A stretch of 64,000 nucleotides of DNA, from NCBI GenBank assembly GCA_008973525.1, contig WACJ01000501.1, forward strand, positions 1,054,001 through 1,118,000, in the 5' to 3' direction. The notes beneath the pieces were generated by a model, which saw only the letters and a program-made list of their open reading frames with translations, searched no databases and was not told the DNA's origin. Source of the DNA: Stenopsyche tienmushanensis. Its lineage: Eukaryota > Arthropoda > Insecta > Trichoptera > Stenopsychidae. The position numbers and the translations under genes were made by a program. Position 1 is the stretch's first letter, and the number at the start of each line of letters is the position of its first letter. Positions 27,101 to 42,100 of the stretch are shown here, piece by piece.

Positions 27101-30100
27101 TTCATTTTTTAATAATCTTATTGGAATATCTATCCAAGGTATTAGTAAAATTCCCTTTTTTCCTGCTTGTATGTAAACTATTATAATTTTTAGATGTTTG
27201 TATATTGAGAAGTTTCCAAGAAAGTTCCTTTTGATTTCAGTATTGATACGAAACACAATTATTTCTTTTATGTCAAGACATTTATATGTTATAACAATGA
27301 TGAATTTTCAATGTTCTAAAGATGCTCCATTTAATGTTGATATCTTGCTGTTTCTTGAATAGACTGCGAACCTATTTTATTGAAGTATAATAACATAAAG
27401 CTCTTTAATAATATAAAATGTCTCCACAAGTTGTTAAATCATAATATATATCCATACTGTGGACATGTAGTTAGCAACCACTTAAGCAGATTTTTATAAA
27501 CATTTAAAAGCTAAGGGTGGGTATTAATTTTTCCAATATGGCGTCTCATTCGCACTACATACGAGAAAGAGAACGGAACACCGTTTAAGAGTGGAATTAA
27601 TTAGATTTGTAAAAATGATAAAATACTTTTGATTGGGGTGTATATTATTTATTATCAAAAAGTCACTGTTTATACAACATTTAGGCGTTTTATATCGGTC
27701 ACTTATTAAATTGTCCAATTTAAAATATTATTGCACGCAATTCGTAAATAATTACGCGGCACGAAACTCAAAAATATTAGTGCATGTTCGTGCTCGAATG
27801 TTCGAGCATGCATTTCGCTCTAAATATAATAAATACGCTCATTAAAATTTGTATTGCCGGCACGTTTTTTGTATCATCACGCCACAGGTCGCCTTCGAAA
27901 GACGTAATTAGTTGTCATGTAACCAAGAGTGACAAGACTAATTTTGGTCGGAGAAAAACTTAACATCGGTTAGATCTGAGGTGAGATGCGATCGTGACAA
28001 AATGTTCGAGGGTGTTTTTTTGGCGGCGGAATTATATTTCACAACGCCACTGGACACAATGTGTGAACGAAAAGTGTGCATTGATGTAATTTTCTGAATG
28101 TTTTCGAATCGTTACAATCATAACTTGTTTGATTATCTCAATCGGGCATGACGCAAGCTTGTTTCGAAAATTTTTCACGGAGGTCCGTATAAATCAACTG
28201 GGCATTTTTTGGGACATTAGCGATGATGATACCAAAGCTGCGATCTCTAAAATGGAAAAAATTTGACTCCGTTACGTAATGTCATTCCGTTTCAGACTTA
28301 CGAAGAAATGGCGTGACGATGGGGTTTTGGGTGATTTTTTTTCTTTTTTTTTGTGGAAATTGTTTTTCAGACATACCATTAGCTGGTCACGGTTGTAGGC
28401 TTTCCACACATTTGTATAATTTGTGGAACAATTTCTTTCACATCGACTAATGGGGGAAAATAATACCACAAATTATCCGCCACCATTACAGAACTTTTAC
28501 GTGTGTTTTCAGGATGTAAATCTTTTGATATTGAACTAATTTTATTTTGGTATTCCCCCTCAACCATTTGAATCGCAAATGAAATCAACCCAACAAACCA
28601 CAAAATTAATTATATATAAAATACTAACAAAAACATTATATTATAATAATTTTAATAAAATAAAGTCTTTATAAATAAAGCAAATATTAAATAAGCTGGT
28701 TTTTTAAATTGGCATGCGCAAACTTTTATTGGTGGATATATCACTTGACATTTATTCACCATTCAGGTGCTCCTCAGATTTTTTTCCTCAAAAACGTTTC
28801 AAGTATTTTACTTCGTTTTAAATTATAACCACTTATCGCCGAAGCTTTCATACATCAAGAGCTTATACATTTTATAAAAGTATGCGGATTAAAATATATA
28901 ATTCGAATGAAATTTTTCTACATAGATTGAGAGCCTTTGAATGTTTCCACAGCAGTGATCGTAAAGTTACCCGTGTTAAGTGTCATTTTTCGAGTTAATT
29001 CCCGGTAAAGTGCCACGCGAAAGTGATCAAAGCACGCCATTTATAAATTAGCGTTTTTCAGCGACACCAATCTTTTCGCATTCAAATTCCCAATCGCAAT
29101 TGATTGAGTTTTAATATTCTTTTCAGCTCGGGGAATTGTAATAAAATATCGATTTATGGGAAACCATTGAAGTGGTTTACGCGGTTATCATCATCCAGAA
29201 CAAGACTCGTATGAACTATTCGAGGATATTGCGGTTGGATGTGGTCGCTCATATCACGCTTGAAGTCCTCCAGAGGTCTCAAGAACGTTTGCAGCCCTGT
29301 TTCTTGGATGCATTATCCACGCTGAACGACTTTAAGGTGCAACTTTATAGGGTTTCCGAACCGCTTCTCGTATAAAACCTCGACAATTAAGTAATTAAAT
29401 AGCCCCTGAGTACTTATGAAGACATTTTAGCTCAACGGCATGCTAAAAATGATGCAATTAATAAATATTAAAACGCGTTTATGTTTATTTAAGAGCAAAA
29501 TAAATAAAATATCTTGATTTAGATAACGTATTAGCATTAAAAATGAATATTTAAATTAGAATAAATACAAATACATAAATAAGTTCAAGGGTGACTTCAT
29601 TAAAAACTCTTTGATTCAATGCAATTTCACTATTTAAGTGAATATAATCGATTTTTGTCATTTAATTAAATACAGAAAAAGCTGAATAAAAGCGTTATTC
29701 ATTCTTAAAAAACTCATTTCAATAGAAAATTGGTAAACAAATAAAAAATAATTACCGGGATGGACCGTAAAAAGCTCTTTGACAATGACCGGCAGTGAGT
29801 AGGTGGCCTCCCAGCTCTGTTTGCACAGTTTAATAGAAAACGTTTAGATTCCTACGATGGAAATAGTCTTACGGGAGCCGGAATAAAACGAAATAATCGA
29901 GTTTTTCTATCCCATTTCACGCTATTTGGGCCGATTGTTATTTTAAATGGCCGTTGCTGGTCAGGACGGGCGTCCAGACTTTTTGCTATTACTCGACGTT
30001 GTTCCGCACGAATTTGATCGAACCTCACAGAACGAAACGATAAATAAACACCACATTGTTTCTACCCATTTTCTATTTATTCTAAAAGTGGACCACTTTT

Positions 30101-33100
30101 TTCGAAGGATCTCAAATCCTTTGTGTGTTTGATCTACGTGTTGAGCATACTTCATTACAATAATGATCAATATTTAAGCTTGGCTTTTAAAATATGTCTA
30201 TTTATTATTGTTTATCGATGAATTATTAAAATGCAACGAAACACTATGTAATGAAAAATAGATTGCTAAATTATCCTCATGCTACAATTTAATAATTCTA
30301 TGCATTTTATACTGTATTTTATTATTAATCATTTCAGATCAGTCAGTTTGGATCTATTTTTTTTAGTCTCTTCATGAAGAAAATTTAAAATTCATAAGCA
30401 TTTCTTATGTTAATTCGTACACATTTAAACCCTCAAAGAGCAATCCAATTTACATTACCACAGTCTAACGACTAAAAGAGCATTCATCTCCACGAAACGT
30501 CGACTCCCCTTCGAGATGTCATTGTTAAAAATCTACCCTCTGCAAAAGGATTCAGATTTATCCACTGAGAACGCAAAACATGTGACATCAACAATAGATA
30601 AAACCGGTTATTCTCGAATCTGTCCAATCTAACGAAATTCGTGTGATTCGCAAGTCGATCTTCGTTTGTATGAATCTTAACCAATCGCAGTCGTTCCGTT
30701 TTATTTTCGAAACCGGTTCTGCGACTCGAATAATTTATGGGAAAAATAATTGTGTCCATTATGATGACAACGGACAGCCAATTTTTTTATTTCAATGAAA
30801 AAATATGCGTATAAATTGTCCAAAATGTTCGTTATTATCGAATCGAATCGCATGTGTGTTCGATAAATTTCATAGTAAAAGCTATAAAAAAAAGTTTGAC
30901 AATCCCAATTGCTCCATTATTATTTATTTACTGACATAGAGGGTTGATAAAGTAGTAAAACATGACTACCCGATACGTGTTATTTACTGAGTAAACATTT
31001 GTCAATTGAATCGAAACAACTTCGGTCAATATTTAGCTATTTATGAACATGAACTTCAAATCGTTTGATCGGCGAACCTGAACGTTGATTTATTTATTGT
31101 TTAATTTCAGGTGGCAAGGAAGATTCGGACGATATAGGATCAGCTGGAAAAGGATGTTCAGGCAGCTCTTTGTCGAAAAAACAAAGAAAAGCAAGAACGG
31201 CCTTCACCGACCATCAATTGCAAACTCTGGAAAAATCGTTCGAAAGACAAAAATACCTCAGTGTTCAAGATAGAATGGAATTGGCTGCTAAGCTCGGACT
31301 TACAGACACCCAAGTCAAGACATGGTATCAGAATAGAAGGTTAGTATTTTTTTTTGCAAATGACAACCTAAGAAAAATACCCCGCGTTTAACTTAATCGA
31401 TTCTGAAACATTGTGTGGTTTTCTAAGATCGCACAGCTAGAATTATGTGCGATTTACCCGATTTCTGAGAATTTTAAGCGGTCAACATATTTCTATAAAA
31501 TTATAGTATTCAATAACAATTTGAGAAGCATATTTACAAAATATATATATTCGGGGTCATTTTTTGCTCGAATGTAATGAGAGACTTCAACGCGCAAATT
31601 CGCAACCCAATATGTATTAATGATTCCCATTCACATTTTTCACATGATTCCCAAACATTTTAATTGCCTTTAATTAATTAATTAAATAATCTGACCTTAA
31701 TTCATATTAACATATAAATACTTATTCTACCGCCTGATATCTTTGTATTTCATATAAATCTTATATGCGTTTCTTATATGACTTTATTGAATTTATACTA
31801 CAAATAAAATCGTACAAATTGATTCAACTTGTCGAACATGAGTATTATATATATTTTTTAATTGAGTACAAAAGAGATATTAAGTCAAAATTATTGTCCT
31901 TAAATCACTTAAAATATGGTACATTTCGTTTGAGTGAAGCTGGATGTGTGTTCATTTTTTGAGGTTGTCGACTTGGCATATTCGGATTGACCTTGATCAT
32001 TACATAAGACACGGGGGTATTTGTAATAAAATGATGATTGGGTGTGGAGGGCGACGGCGGGGCTGCCGCTTAGATGGTTCGGATAACCGAGATCAGGTTC
32101 CGGAGCCGAAGCTCGGACCTTTCATTATCTCGACTACCGCTTCGCTGGTAGCCCGTTCGGATAGGTGGTGAGCATGATATATAAAAATAATAAATAGGAA
32201 GAGAAAAAAATGAGGACAAAGACCGATGGGACCCGATCCAGAACAAAAACATTAAATGGATCCAAAGCAAATAGATCGCTTTTATTTTAAACACCGTTTG
32301 TTCTAAGGCTGCCGAGGAAATACATTACAACTGGACCCTATAAAGTCATAGCAAGATTATTATATTACTGATCTATTAAGAAAATTTCGGATAAATAAGG
32401 ATAATATCGATTATGAACAAACATTTCTTTGTATTTTGCGATTCGTCAAATTTGACACTTCAATGCAAAGCGCCTGCTGTGCTTTTGGAATGATATATTA
32501 CAGCTTGAAATGATAATTAAAATAAAAATTAGTATTCGAATGTACATTGGGAAGATGAAAGATTTGTGGTTAATGAATCATAGGCAACAGCTTGAAAAGT
32601 GTATGCAAATTGATTTGAGGAGGAGTTTGTTCATGTAGCCTAAGCAAGACAGAAACTGTTTTTTTTTCGCAATAGAACATAATGCAGAATAATTACAGTA
32701 GCATTTGACGTTGATTAAATGATGTGAAGATGATGATATGCGTAATGAAGTTGCGATGTTATGCAATTGGGCCAGTAGGTGTGTCGGTGAGGCGCCAGCC
32801 TGTGATGAGTCAGCAAATGCGGCCGGTAGCCGATCACAAGGCCTCGCAGCTCTCGGATCCTCTTTGATGTCCCGTGGGACTTCAGCGAAAGTGCTCGAGG
32901 GCATGCCCTTTCTGAAATCATCATCAAATTGCTCACATATCCAATAATCCTGTCCATTTTTTCTGTTGCGCGATGATGCCGAATGACCATGTGAGAAAAC
33001 GAGCTCATGTCTAAATCATTCCGTTTCCACTTTGCCAAAGTGAAAATCGATATTTTGTCTATTTTTAAGTCGATGCATATAAGTCATCATACGTGTACAA

Positions 33101-36100
33101 ATCGATGAAGATAAATGTGGGAACAACTCGCAAGAAGGTGGAGGACATTATGTTCAGCACGTAATACAAGTGATAGTTAATGCAATTGCACACGCTAAAG
33201 GTGTATAAAATAAAGTTGAGAAATATTTCATAATAGAATTTAGTCTCATATCTATAAAAATGATGATAAATGTTATTTTTATATAAAAAATATATCGAAA
33301 TTTATACGCTATAGATTAAAATCATGTTAATGATGAAATTTAGAATGCAATTGCTTCACGAGGCGAAGATTTAAGACATTATGATGTAGTGAAAAGAGGT
33401 ACGTTCTCATATTAAACAAAGAGTCCACAATAATTAACGAGGGAATGCAATTATCTCAAATTATAGGTTTAAAGCTTATTAGCTGACATCCAATTCTTAT
33501 TTAAATCAACAAGTCAAATTGCAGAGATGGCTTAAAAATACAATAGGATAGTTACAGTAAACAACTATTTATCATTTATCTTAATTTAAATCTAAATTTA
33601 AAACAGTTTGAATTAAATAAATAATATTCAAAAAATTAAATATGAATATATTATTGCGATATTATAACTAAAAAAATTGAGTGTCACTGATTAATAAATT
33701 GAGGAGGTGGTCCCTTATAGATTAATAAAGCTTTACTATTGAATGAAATCACGTTTAATTACGATTAATGCTTTAAAGCCGGCCAATCAAAATAAGCCAC
33801 GCCTGTTTGTATTACTATCGACCAATCGAGCAATCCATAACAAGCTCGGGGTCACAATTTATGACCTTAATCAATTAAATTAGTAAAAAAAAACGGATTT
33901 ACATAAATGTTTTTTAAATTATGTTCTTAGAAGCGGCAGTAACAATACAGTCTGCAGATCGTTAATCATTGTAATTTTTAAAATACTCGGATTTATCAAC
34001 GCTGAATCATTTTGAACGGCGCATTTCCACTTCTTTCAGGCGTCATCAACATTTTCGGTCGAAAAGCTTTTTACGACACGTAAAAAATAATGCAGAAAAA
34101 AAACACAAGTCTAATAGACAGGCGGCGCGCGGTACAAGTCTTGAGTAAACAGAACCATCCTTTAACAGGCTGTATACGACCGTTTAGTCACCTAATTACT
34201 TTTTCATCCTTCGGCTACACAAATTGTTTTTTTTTTGTCGTACAAATTGGTGCCCGCCCTCCGAGGAAACTCTTTGGATGGACCAAGACCGCCAAAGTGA
34301 TTTCGGATATGACTTAACACTTTGTCTTCAAATTAAATGCTTTTAAATCTTTAGAAATATGCCGCGATGCGGTTTTTATCTTTTTACATGGCGCTCGCCG
34401 TAAATATTAAATTGCAAAACTCGAAAAATGCACAGCAGCTGCTGCTCTTTCGTATTGTTACAACAAATTAAAACCAGAGATGCTTCGCTTTGTTTGAGAT
34501 CCGAATTTGTTCTCATAACGCCAGCTGTTTTCAGCTGCATTTCCACTTTAATCAATTAACCACTTTATAAGTAGGAAAGCACGTATTCAATTTAATTAAT
34601 CAGAGTTATGGACAAAATGCTCAAAAATGTGATTAACAGAGATCGCCATCGTTTTCATATGCTGTTAATGATAGTAAAAAACGTTTAAATACTCGACTTT
34701 GTATTATTTCTAGGATCGACCAAGATCACCTTCTATCTAGATATAATTCGATTAAACAAAACTTTCATAGCCCATAACATTTTCAACAATCGCATCTCAA
34801 ATGCCTCCAATTTTTAAAATATTTTTAAGATCAAAAATCTAAACATTGATATTTTTGAGATCGCCGATGTTTTAAGAAAATATTGCCATCAGCATAACTC
34901 CTTCGCATCCTATAATTATTATGTTTTGTAAAGGGTATAAATATAAGCATATTGTCGTTAATAACAAAACAAATAATTGCTATCAATTTCCGTAGAAAAT
35001 AGCATATATTTCTCATTCTTAAATTGTAGAAACTGCTGAATTTAAGTTTGGTATGATCGATTAACCGTATTAGAAAATTTCCTTGCAAATTTTACGCTTT
35101 TAAGCGTGTATGATCGTATTTTTGCTTTATTTTTGAATGATTCACAACTATTATTTTCTATTTATTTGCATAAATCGAATAATTCCCATTAATGTCTATT
35201 AGTAATATCAAATTAATTTTTCATTTAAAATAATCGATTCTTTTAAGACAATGAATATTGTTATATGCTAATTGTCTATAGTTTATAATTATCTGCGATC
35301 ATTTGTTAGTGGTATGATCTGCCGTCCATTGTTTACAAACATTTACAAGGGCTTGCATTAATAAATAATTAGTTTGGATATTTAGTTTCCGTATGCAAAT
35401 TGATTACCAGGATCGCTCTACTTGTCGTTGGAAAGTGGCGTGATGATATTTACTTTGGGCCGATTATCAATTGGCATGACCAGCAGGTTAAGATCCCCTA
35501 CGCCGAGGGTTGGGTAATGCAAATGTAATGAGTATTTAATAGGCCTCCTCACTTATTGCTACCTACATCCTACCCACTAACTACCCTCACAACTGAGCAG
35601 TAGCTACTCACCGGCACGCTAATAGCTATTGCGGACGGTTGCGACCCGAAATTTTCGTAAGAGGTGAATTGTAAATTAGTAGGACTCATTAGGTCTTCAT
35701 TTTTTTCAAACTGGCCCTCCAATTGAAAACGGAAAAAAACGATATCATCATGCCGTAATGCAGACATTCTAGACATTAAAATGCAATGCAATATAACAAT
35801 CGATATGATTAAATCGGTATTGTTTAACAACGCAATGAATTACATTAAGAATCATGTTGAATTCGAATTATAAACCCTTTAAATTGCACGATCATGCGTA
35901 AATTACAATGTCACGCTCGATTTGTATCAGTGCTATTCAACTTTTTTATTATGGATTTTTTCCCAATACACCATAGTCAAATAATGATTTATCACATCGA
36001 CAAATAATTAAGACTTGTTTAATTCATCGAGAAGACCGATCATTATCCGATGATTATTGGGTCGTTATTGACATCGGTTGGGTGACATTTGTCACCGGCA

Positions 36101-39100
36101 TTTGACTGTCTGAATGATTACACCTCGGTGACAAAAAGGTGACAGATGTCAACGCGACGACGAATTCGACTGTCAACCGCCAATTAATGGTGGGACAATT
36201 GTAATAATACGTTTCACGGAATTAACGCATACGTGCGTCCACTTAATGGGACTCAGAGCTTCTCAAGCGTCACGCACACTGCTGATGCTCCCGCGATAAA
36301 GGGGTTGATAATGTTAAAAGCGATACAAATTCAAAGACTCTGAACGAGGGGGCCATCTCAAAGTTTAACATGAATAATTAAGCTTATTGAATAATGTCTA
36401 CATTACTGATTGATTTGCCAAATGACATGGCCAATATGATATTTTTAAAACCGAATTACATCCTGATATTTGCATGGATACAAACCATTCTAAAATATTG
36501 TTATTTTACTTATGGAGATTCTAAGATTATGAACTGCTTCAAATGAATGCATGGTTAATAATGCAACCGTGACTATGTAGAAAGCTTTTTCAAAGTCGAG
36601 GAAGCATATATGAGCAATATTTGGTATTATCGTTCCTGATCGAATTGTTGGGTAATATTTGGCACAATTCCGATACGCAAACATCAATTGCGTGCATGGA
36701 CAGCATACGTTACAAATTGATACAAACTCTAATGCGGTTTATTTACGAATCGGTTGTGATTTGCGGTGAATCGTTAATTTTTTGCGGAGTTGCTTTCACA
36801 TGGTATGTGTATCGATGTCGATTTGCATAATGCCTGGGAAACCAAGTGCTAATTTGGCCAAACGAGTCAGGAAACGAATCGACATCGGAGGTATTCCCAA
36901 CGTTCACATTTGAATATTAGACCGCATTAATGCCCGTTTGAATTCAGCTTACGGAGATATTTATCGGGTGGCACAAAAAGTGCCATTGTTCGTACGCAAT
37001 TTTGTAAATTTATAATTTAGGCCGAACAACTTAATGGCGTGCTAATGATACGTCCATTGTGATTCCATAATTTTGAATTAAGGCTAATTCCGACCGAGGA
37101 ATGTTGCAGAACCGACAATAAACCGGTCGATCTTCTCTCGGAACGTATTCTTCCTGGAGAGGTTCGATTTGTTTGAACAGTCACGGTTCAGGCGGAACAA
37201 TTAAATTTTTTACCCAAACAATCAATAGAGAGTTTTGAGCAAACATTCCCATAATTTGGCAGATAAGATTGATGGATTTACGAGACTTACATTGGTAGGA
37301 GATATACATTCTATTTATTCGAAAATAGTATCTTCACAAGATATTCCAAGCGATCAATCCAAGCGATGAAGCACGAGGGAGGTGTAATAAAAATTGAGTA
37401 TAGACTGGATTCATATCATTATTCCATTGCTAAATTTATACTGTCTGCCTTTTTGTAGAGGCGCATTCGATCTGGTAGTGTTGGCTCGTCTCGTATTACG
37501 TTACCTGAAGTTCCGGTGGCCGGAAGTTCGCCATTATCGTTGTAGTATCTAAACCGGGCGATACTCGGAACTCTCTACATCCGGATAGAATGGAAGACCA
37601 GTGGCCGATAAGACCGCAATGATACACATACACACGCCATGCAAGGAAAGTCGGAAACTCGATACCATTCCTAGGAAAATTATTTCAAAATAGCTTTAAA
37701 AGCATTTAATCGGCAATATTTATACTAAAAAATGGTTAATACATAATAATTCATTGCAAATACTGATACAAAATAAGCAATTTTATAGTAAAATTAAGAC
37801 CAAATCGAAATCAATTTAACCCGTCTGATGTGAAATTATATATGCAAAATGATTCATATTTAATTGAATTAAAAATATTGAAAATTTTGTATGAAAACTG
37901 CAGTTAAAGATTCGCTTGAGGGGTTATTAAGTGCCTTATTTTGTTACAGGCAAAATGTTTTGCCTCGAGAATGAATCACGGAATCCGTTTAGAAGCGTTT
38001 AAACCGCATAATTTGCAACCGGAAAATGCATATTTTAGCACGAACCGATTGCATGCCCTGCACCACTTACCGAAGAAAATCACCCAGGATTTTCTCCTCG
38101 CCTCGAGAAAAGGCCATGCAAAATTATAAGAACATTTCATTTACACTTGCACTAATAACGCAATCGATAACACCATTAAAGCCCCATGATAAAAAAAATT
38201 GAATAATTACCCATTACGCAACGAATGCGACATTCTTCTGCTTGCAAGAAAGTCGCTCTGTATACATTTATTCATTTCGTCCCTTATTTGTCCATTAAGG
38301 CAATTATGATCGTAATAACATTTAAATAATTGGCGGACTCCCCAGCGCAGAAATATATTAGAGGTCTCAATTGTCGGTGCGCTACTTACATACCCCTGCT
38401 AAGAATGGATGATTCAGGGGTGGACAACAATGGGAATATTGCCCCGAAGGAGGGTGATGAATCGATCCACAATTTGTTAATGCATTACCGCTCGACTGGA
38501 CAAACATACAATTGGGACAAATTTACTATAATTTGATAAATGCGCGGTGCTCTCCTTTTAAATTCTATTAAGGGTTGAAGTACTTGTTTATTTTATTGCG
38601 ATATTATTCCCTCAAGAGTGTCACGATGGGAGATTCGAAATAAACATTCAAAACTACAATCAATAAATGATATCATACCCAAATATATTTTTAAACAAAA
38701 AGTGCCCCTATTATAAGCTAAATATTTGATTTGACTTTTATTGCAAAAACAACTTAATGCATACATTGAGGGTGATTAAATTGCGATATGCTGAATACTA
38801 AATAACTTGAATTAGACGTGCCATTATACAATCTATTTGATTTTTTTTTCATATATATTATTTTTAAATCAAACGAAGTGATTGTCAAATAATCAATTCA
38901 ATTCATAAATAAGTAAGCATATTTTTGGCTTTTGGTTGTAAATTAAACTAGAATATTTTCGTTATTGTAAATAATTTATCTAGTCATAAAGTTATAGCGG
39001 ATATGTTATTAAAGCAACATCTGTAAAATGTATTGTAAAGTGTATGGCAAATTATCATGGAAGGCCATAGTGTTGAACAATGGATGTAAATTATCAAATT

Positions 39101-42100
39101 TTATCTTCAAAATCAGTGCTCCATTCGGAAACGATAATAAACAGCTTTTTGGCATATTATTTAACGCCTTTATATTTCTTCCTTTGGGACAATTTAAATT
39201 GCAGTAAAAACCGCAAACAATTGATATCCTAAAAGTCAATACAACGATCGCCATCCAACAAATTCAGCCAGATTTATGCGATAAAGTCGTCGAAAATTGG
39301 ACCTCCCGAATACGTAACACCGAACAAAGCCGCGGCGGAACATTTGAACGACGTTATATTTCATACTTAATAACATAAAACGTAAAATTATAGACATTTG
39401 CTTCTCAAATTCACTCAAAATCTATGAGATTTTCAATAATTTAAATATGAATGCAATCAAATTAATCAAGCTATTTGAAATGGATTTAATCGAAATCAAC
39501 CGTCACTATTTAATTTTCATTTATAAAATCTCTCATCCTTTTGTTGCGGAGTAGTGATACGGAATATTCGGTGCTACCCTTCAGCGAATATATTTATTTT
39601 TATTATTGCCATTGCGCCGTGATTTATTTATGTAATTGAGAATGATAATGGAGCGAATAGAAAAAACGAACTCATCCGTTCGGTAGTTGCAAATAGGGGG
39701 AAGATAAATAAGTACCCAAAGCGAAGGGATGCAAGAGTACGCGCTGTAAACCACTTGTGAATTGTACAAAGGGTTGTTTAACAGAAGACATAGAGGGCCG
39801 AATTATGCCATCGTTTGTGCACTGGTGTGATAATCTATTAAATGCCGTGCATATTATGATCAGATATCTCAACCCACGCTTGCATTTTTCCATTTTTAAT
39901 ATTTGTTTTGAATTTTGTATGACTTGATACCAATTGACGGCCCTCGTATTATGTCAAGCTTGAGGTCATCCAAACCGCCGTTTTTCGTTTACATTTATTT
40001 AAGGTCCCCCCCCCATCATCGATGAGCATTACAAGGGTTGTGAATGCTTAATTATAATCGTGTCTCCGCACGAATTATGCACGCTCCTTATTTCAGAGCA
40101 CGATTATTGCCACTTGACAATTTATTGTCGAGCATCGAGCACGCTGCGGTGAACTTTAAATTTATAATTTATTGCTTGTGAAAAAAATATAAAACTAACC
40201 CTTGTCGCACCGTGAAAAAATGGGAGTGGCAGAACTAACGAAAACCGAGCAAAAACGCATATATCATCGCTCAACGAATTAGCGCTGCATCCTTACGATT
40301 CAATTTATAACTCTTTATGACGTACCGTCATACAATCGATGAGAAAAACTAATTTTGATCCCGAATCCATTGTTAAATGAAATTTTAAAAAATACCCACT
40401 ATCTTTGATGCTGTACAAATCCCTACAGTTATTGATTTGTCTTCGATGCATTCGTATTTTATGTGCTCTTTGAATTATCACATGGAGATGTCGTCCGTCG
40501 ATGAAAAAATAATAAAGTGGATCTCGAAGTCCCGTTGAAGAATGATTCTGAATGCGTTTCGTCTCGAATTGAATGCCTTTAATGAGCGTACTCTCAACAC
40601 GGAAAACGATTATTTAATTTTTTTAGGACCGAACAAAAATATGTTTTAATGATAGCATTATAGTGTATCATTGAGTCATGCATTTTCAATTCGCAAAATT
40701 ATAAAATTCGCGCATACATTTAATAAAAAAACGATCACGATTAACATTTGAACGTGAGATCGCGCCGAAGAAATGATTCATGTCGATTTTTTTTTGCGCG
40801 AATGATATTTGAACCACAATTCCGGATATTGTGGCTTTTTGTTTGTTTGAATTGGTCGCATATTAAACGATCACATATTGTTTTTTGCAGAACGAAATGG
40901 AAAAGACAGACGGCTGTCGGTCTGGAGCTTTTGGCGGAGGCTGGGAATTATGCAGCTTTCCAGCGACTTTACGGGGGCGCTCCTTACGGATGTTGGGGGT
41001 ATGGAGGGGCGCAGGGCTTGGGTGGCGGAGGAGGACCAACAGGAGTACCGGGTGGTGCTCCCAGCGCGGCAGATCTATATTATAGACAAGCAGCGGCGGC
41101 GGCGGCGGCAGTAACATTACAGAAACCCCTGCCTTACAGGTAAACTCCACCCCTAATTTATAAGAATATCTCTAAACATGCCATGCCATTGATGAGTATG
41201 CACGCACATGTTGCATGTAGTACTTTATTTTCAATGCTGTGCTTCTATTTCTCTAATAAAATATTATTATTTATTCAAATTATCATTTCAAACATGCCAT
41301 TTACCGTCTATTTTATTATTTTTTCACGTTTCAATTAAAATTCCAATCAAATTTTACAATCATACAAACGAAACCACATAGAATCACTTGTGTTTCTATA
41401 AATAAATAAAATATTTGAACGATTTTTTTCTTCTAATTCTTATTCTATTTCTAATTTTTCTTTTCAAATAGAGAGAATACAAATATTCATCAATGATTGG
41501 ATCTTCTTAGATCATATCATTATAAATGATCAATAGATTAAACAAGTTCAGTATTATTGGATCTCATAAAAAACATAAAAAGCCCTATTTTGTCCTTTCC
41601 AAAATATTTGCATTGGAAGGGCCTTTATATATAAATAATTAAATTATAAAGTTTGAAAATGAATGATTTTATTTAACTATTTTATTGTATTTTCCTATAA
41701 TTTATGTTTAAACATTAGATTAGGCTACATATATAAAGTGGGCCATTAGGTTTTGCTTTTTTAAAATAGCCATAAAAATAAAAATAAAAATTATATTTGA
41801 ATAAATGATTATTTTAAGAACAAAAATATCTTGGAAAATTGTTTTTTAAAAATAATATTGTCTAAATGGCTGCCATCTTGCCACTAGCATTCTTTAACCC
41901 CTTAAATAGATATGACGTATATATTCGTCAAGACCAAAGTCCATGCAAAGTGGGTATGACGAATATATCCGCATTGTGAAAGTTAAGCAAACCTCAATGG
42001 AAAATGACGGATATGTCCGAATGATTGAAATAGATAATGCTTTAGAGATTATCTTTGATGTTTTGGATTTTTGGATTTTCCTTGCTCCAGAATCTGCAAT

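Larger units (their letters stand above)
9158..31110 (+). other. BarH intron 1 (about 22 kb)
   Basis: AT-rich non-coding DNA between exons 1 and 2. It holds mariner-type remnants at 11.8-12.1, 18.1-18.4 and 21.1-21.8 kb, and hairpins at 9219-9237 and 19361-19399. GC-richer islands lie at about 23.16-23.53 and 26.53-26.77 kb; they carry short open frames with no recognisable homology. I see no other exon. An intron of this size beside a developmental regulator commonly holds enhancers, but none can be proved from one genome. Confidence 0.8.
31340..40890 (+). other. BarH intron 2 (about 9.6 kb, splits the homeodomain)
   Basis: AT-rich non-coding DNA with a donor GTTAGT and an acceptor TTTTTTGCAG. 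It contains a GC-richer island at about 32.04-32.17 kb, a CAGCTG cluster at 34.4-34.5 kb, a TGACA cluster at 36.06-36.19 kb, a possible reverse-transcriptase scrap at 36.5-36.7 kb and a mariner-type C-terminal remnant at 39.0-39.4 kb. No further exon was recognised. Confidence 0.8.

Noticed and set aside
28272..28603. Two overlapping - strand frames
   Set aside because: They share sequence but match no transposase or host protein that I recognise.
30484..30759. 91-codon - strand frame before exon 2
   Set aside because: No homology recognised and no supporting promoter or splice context.
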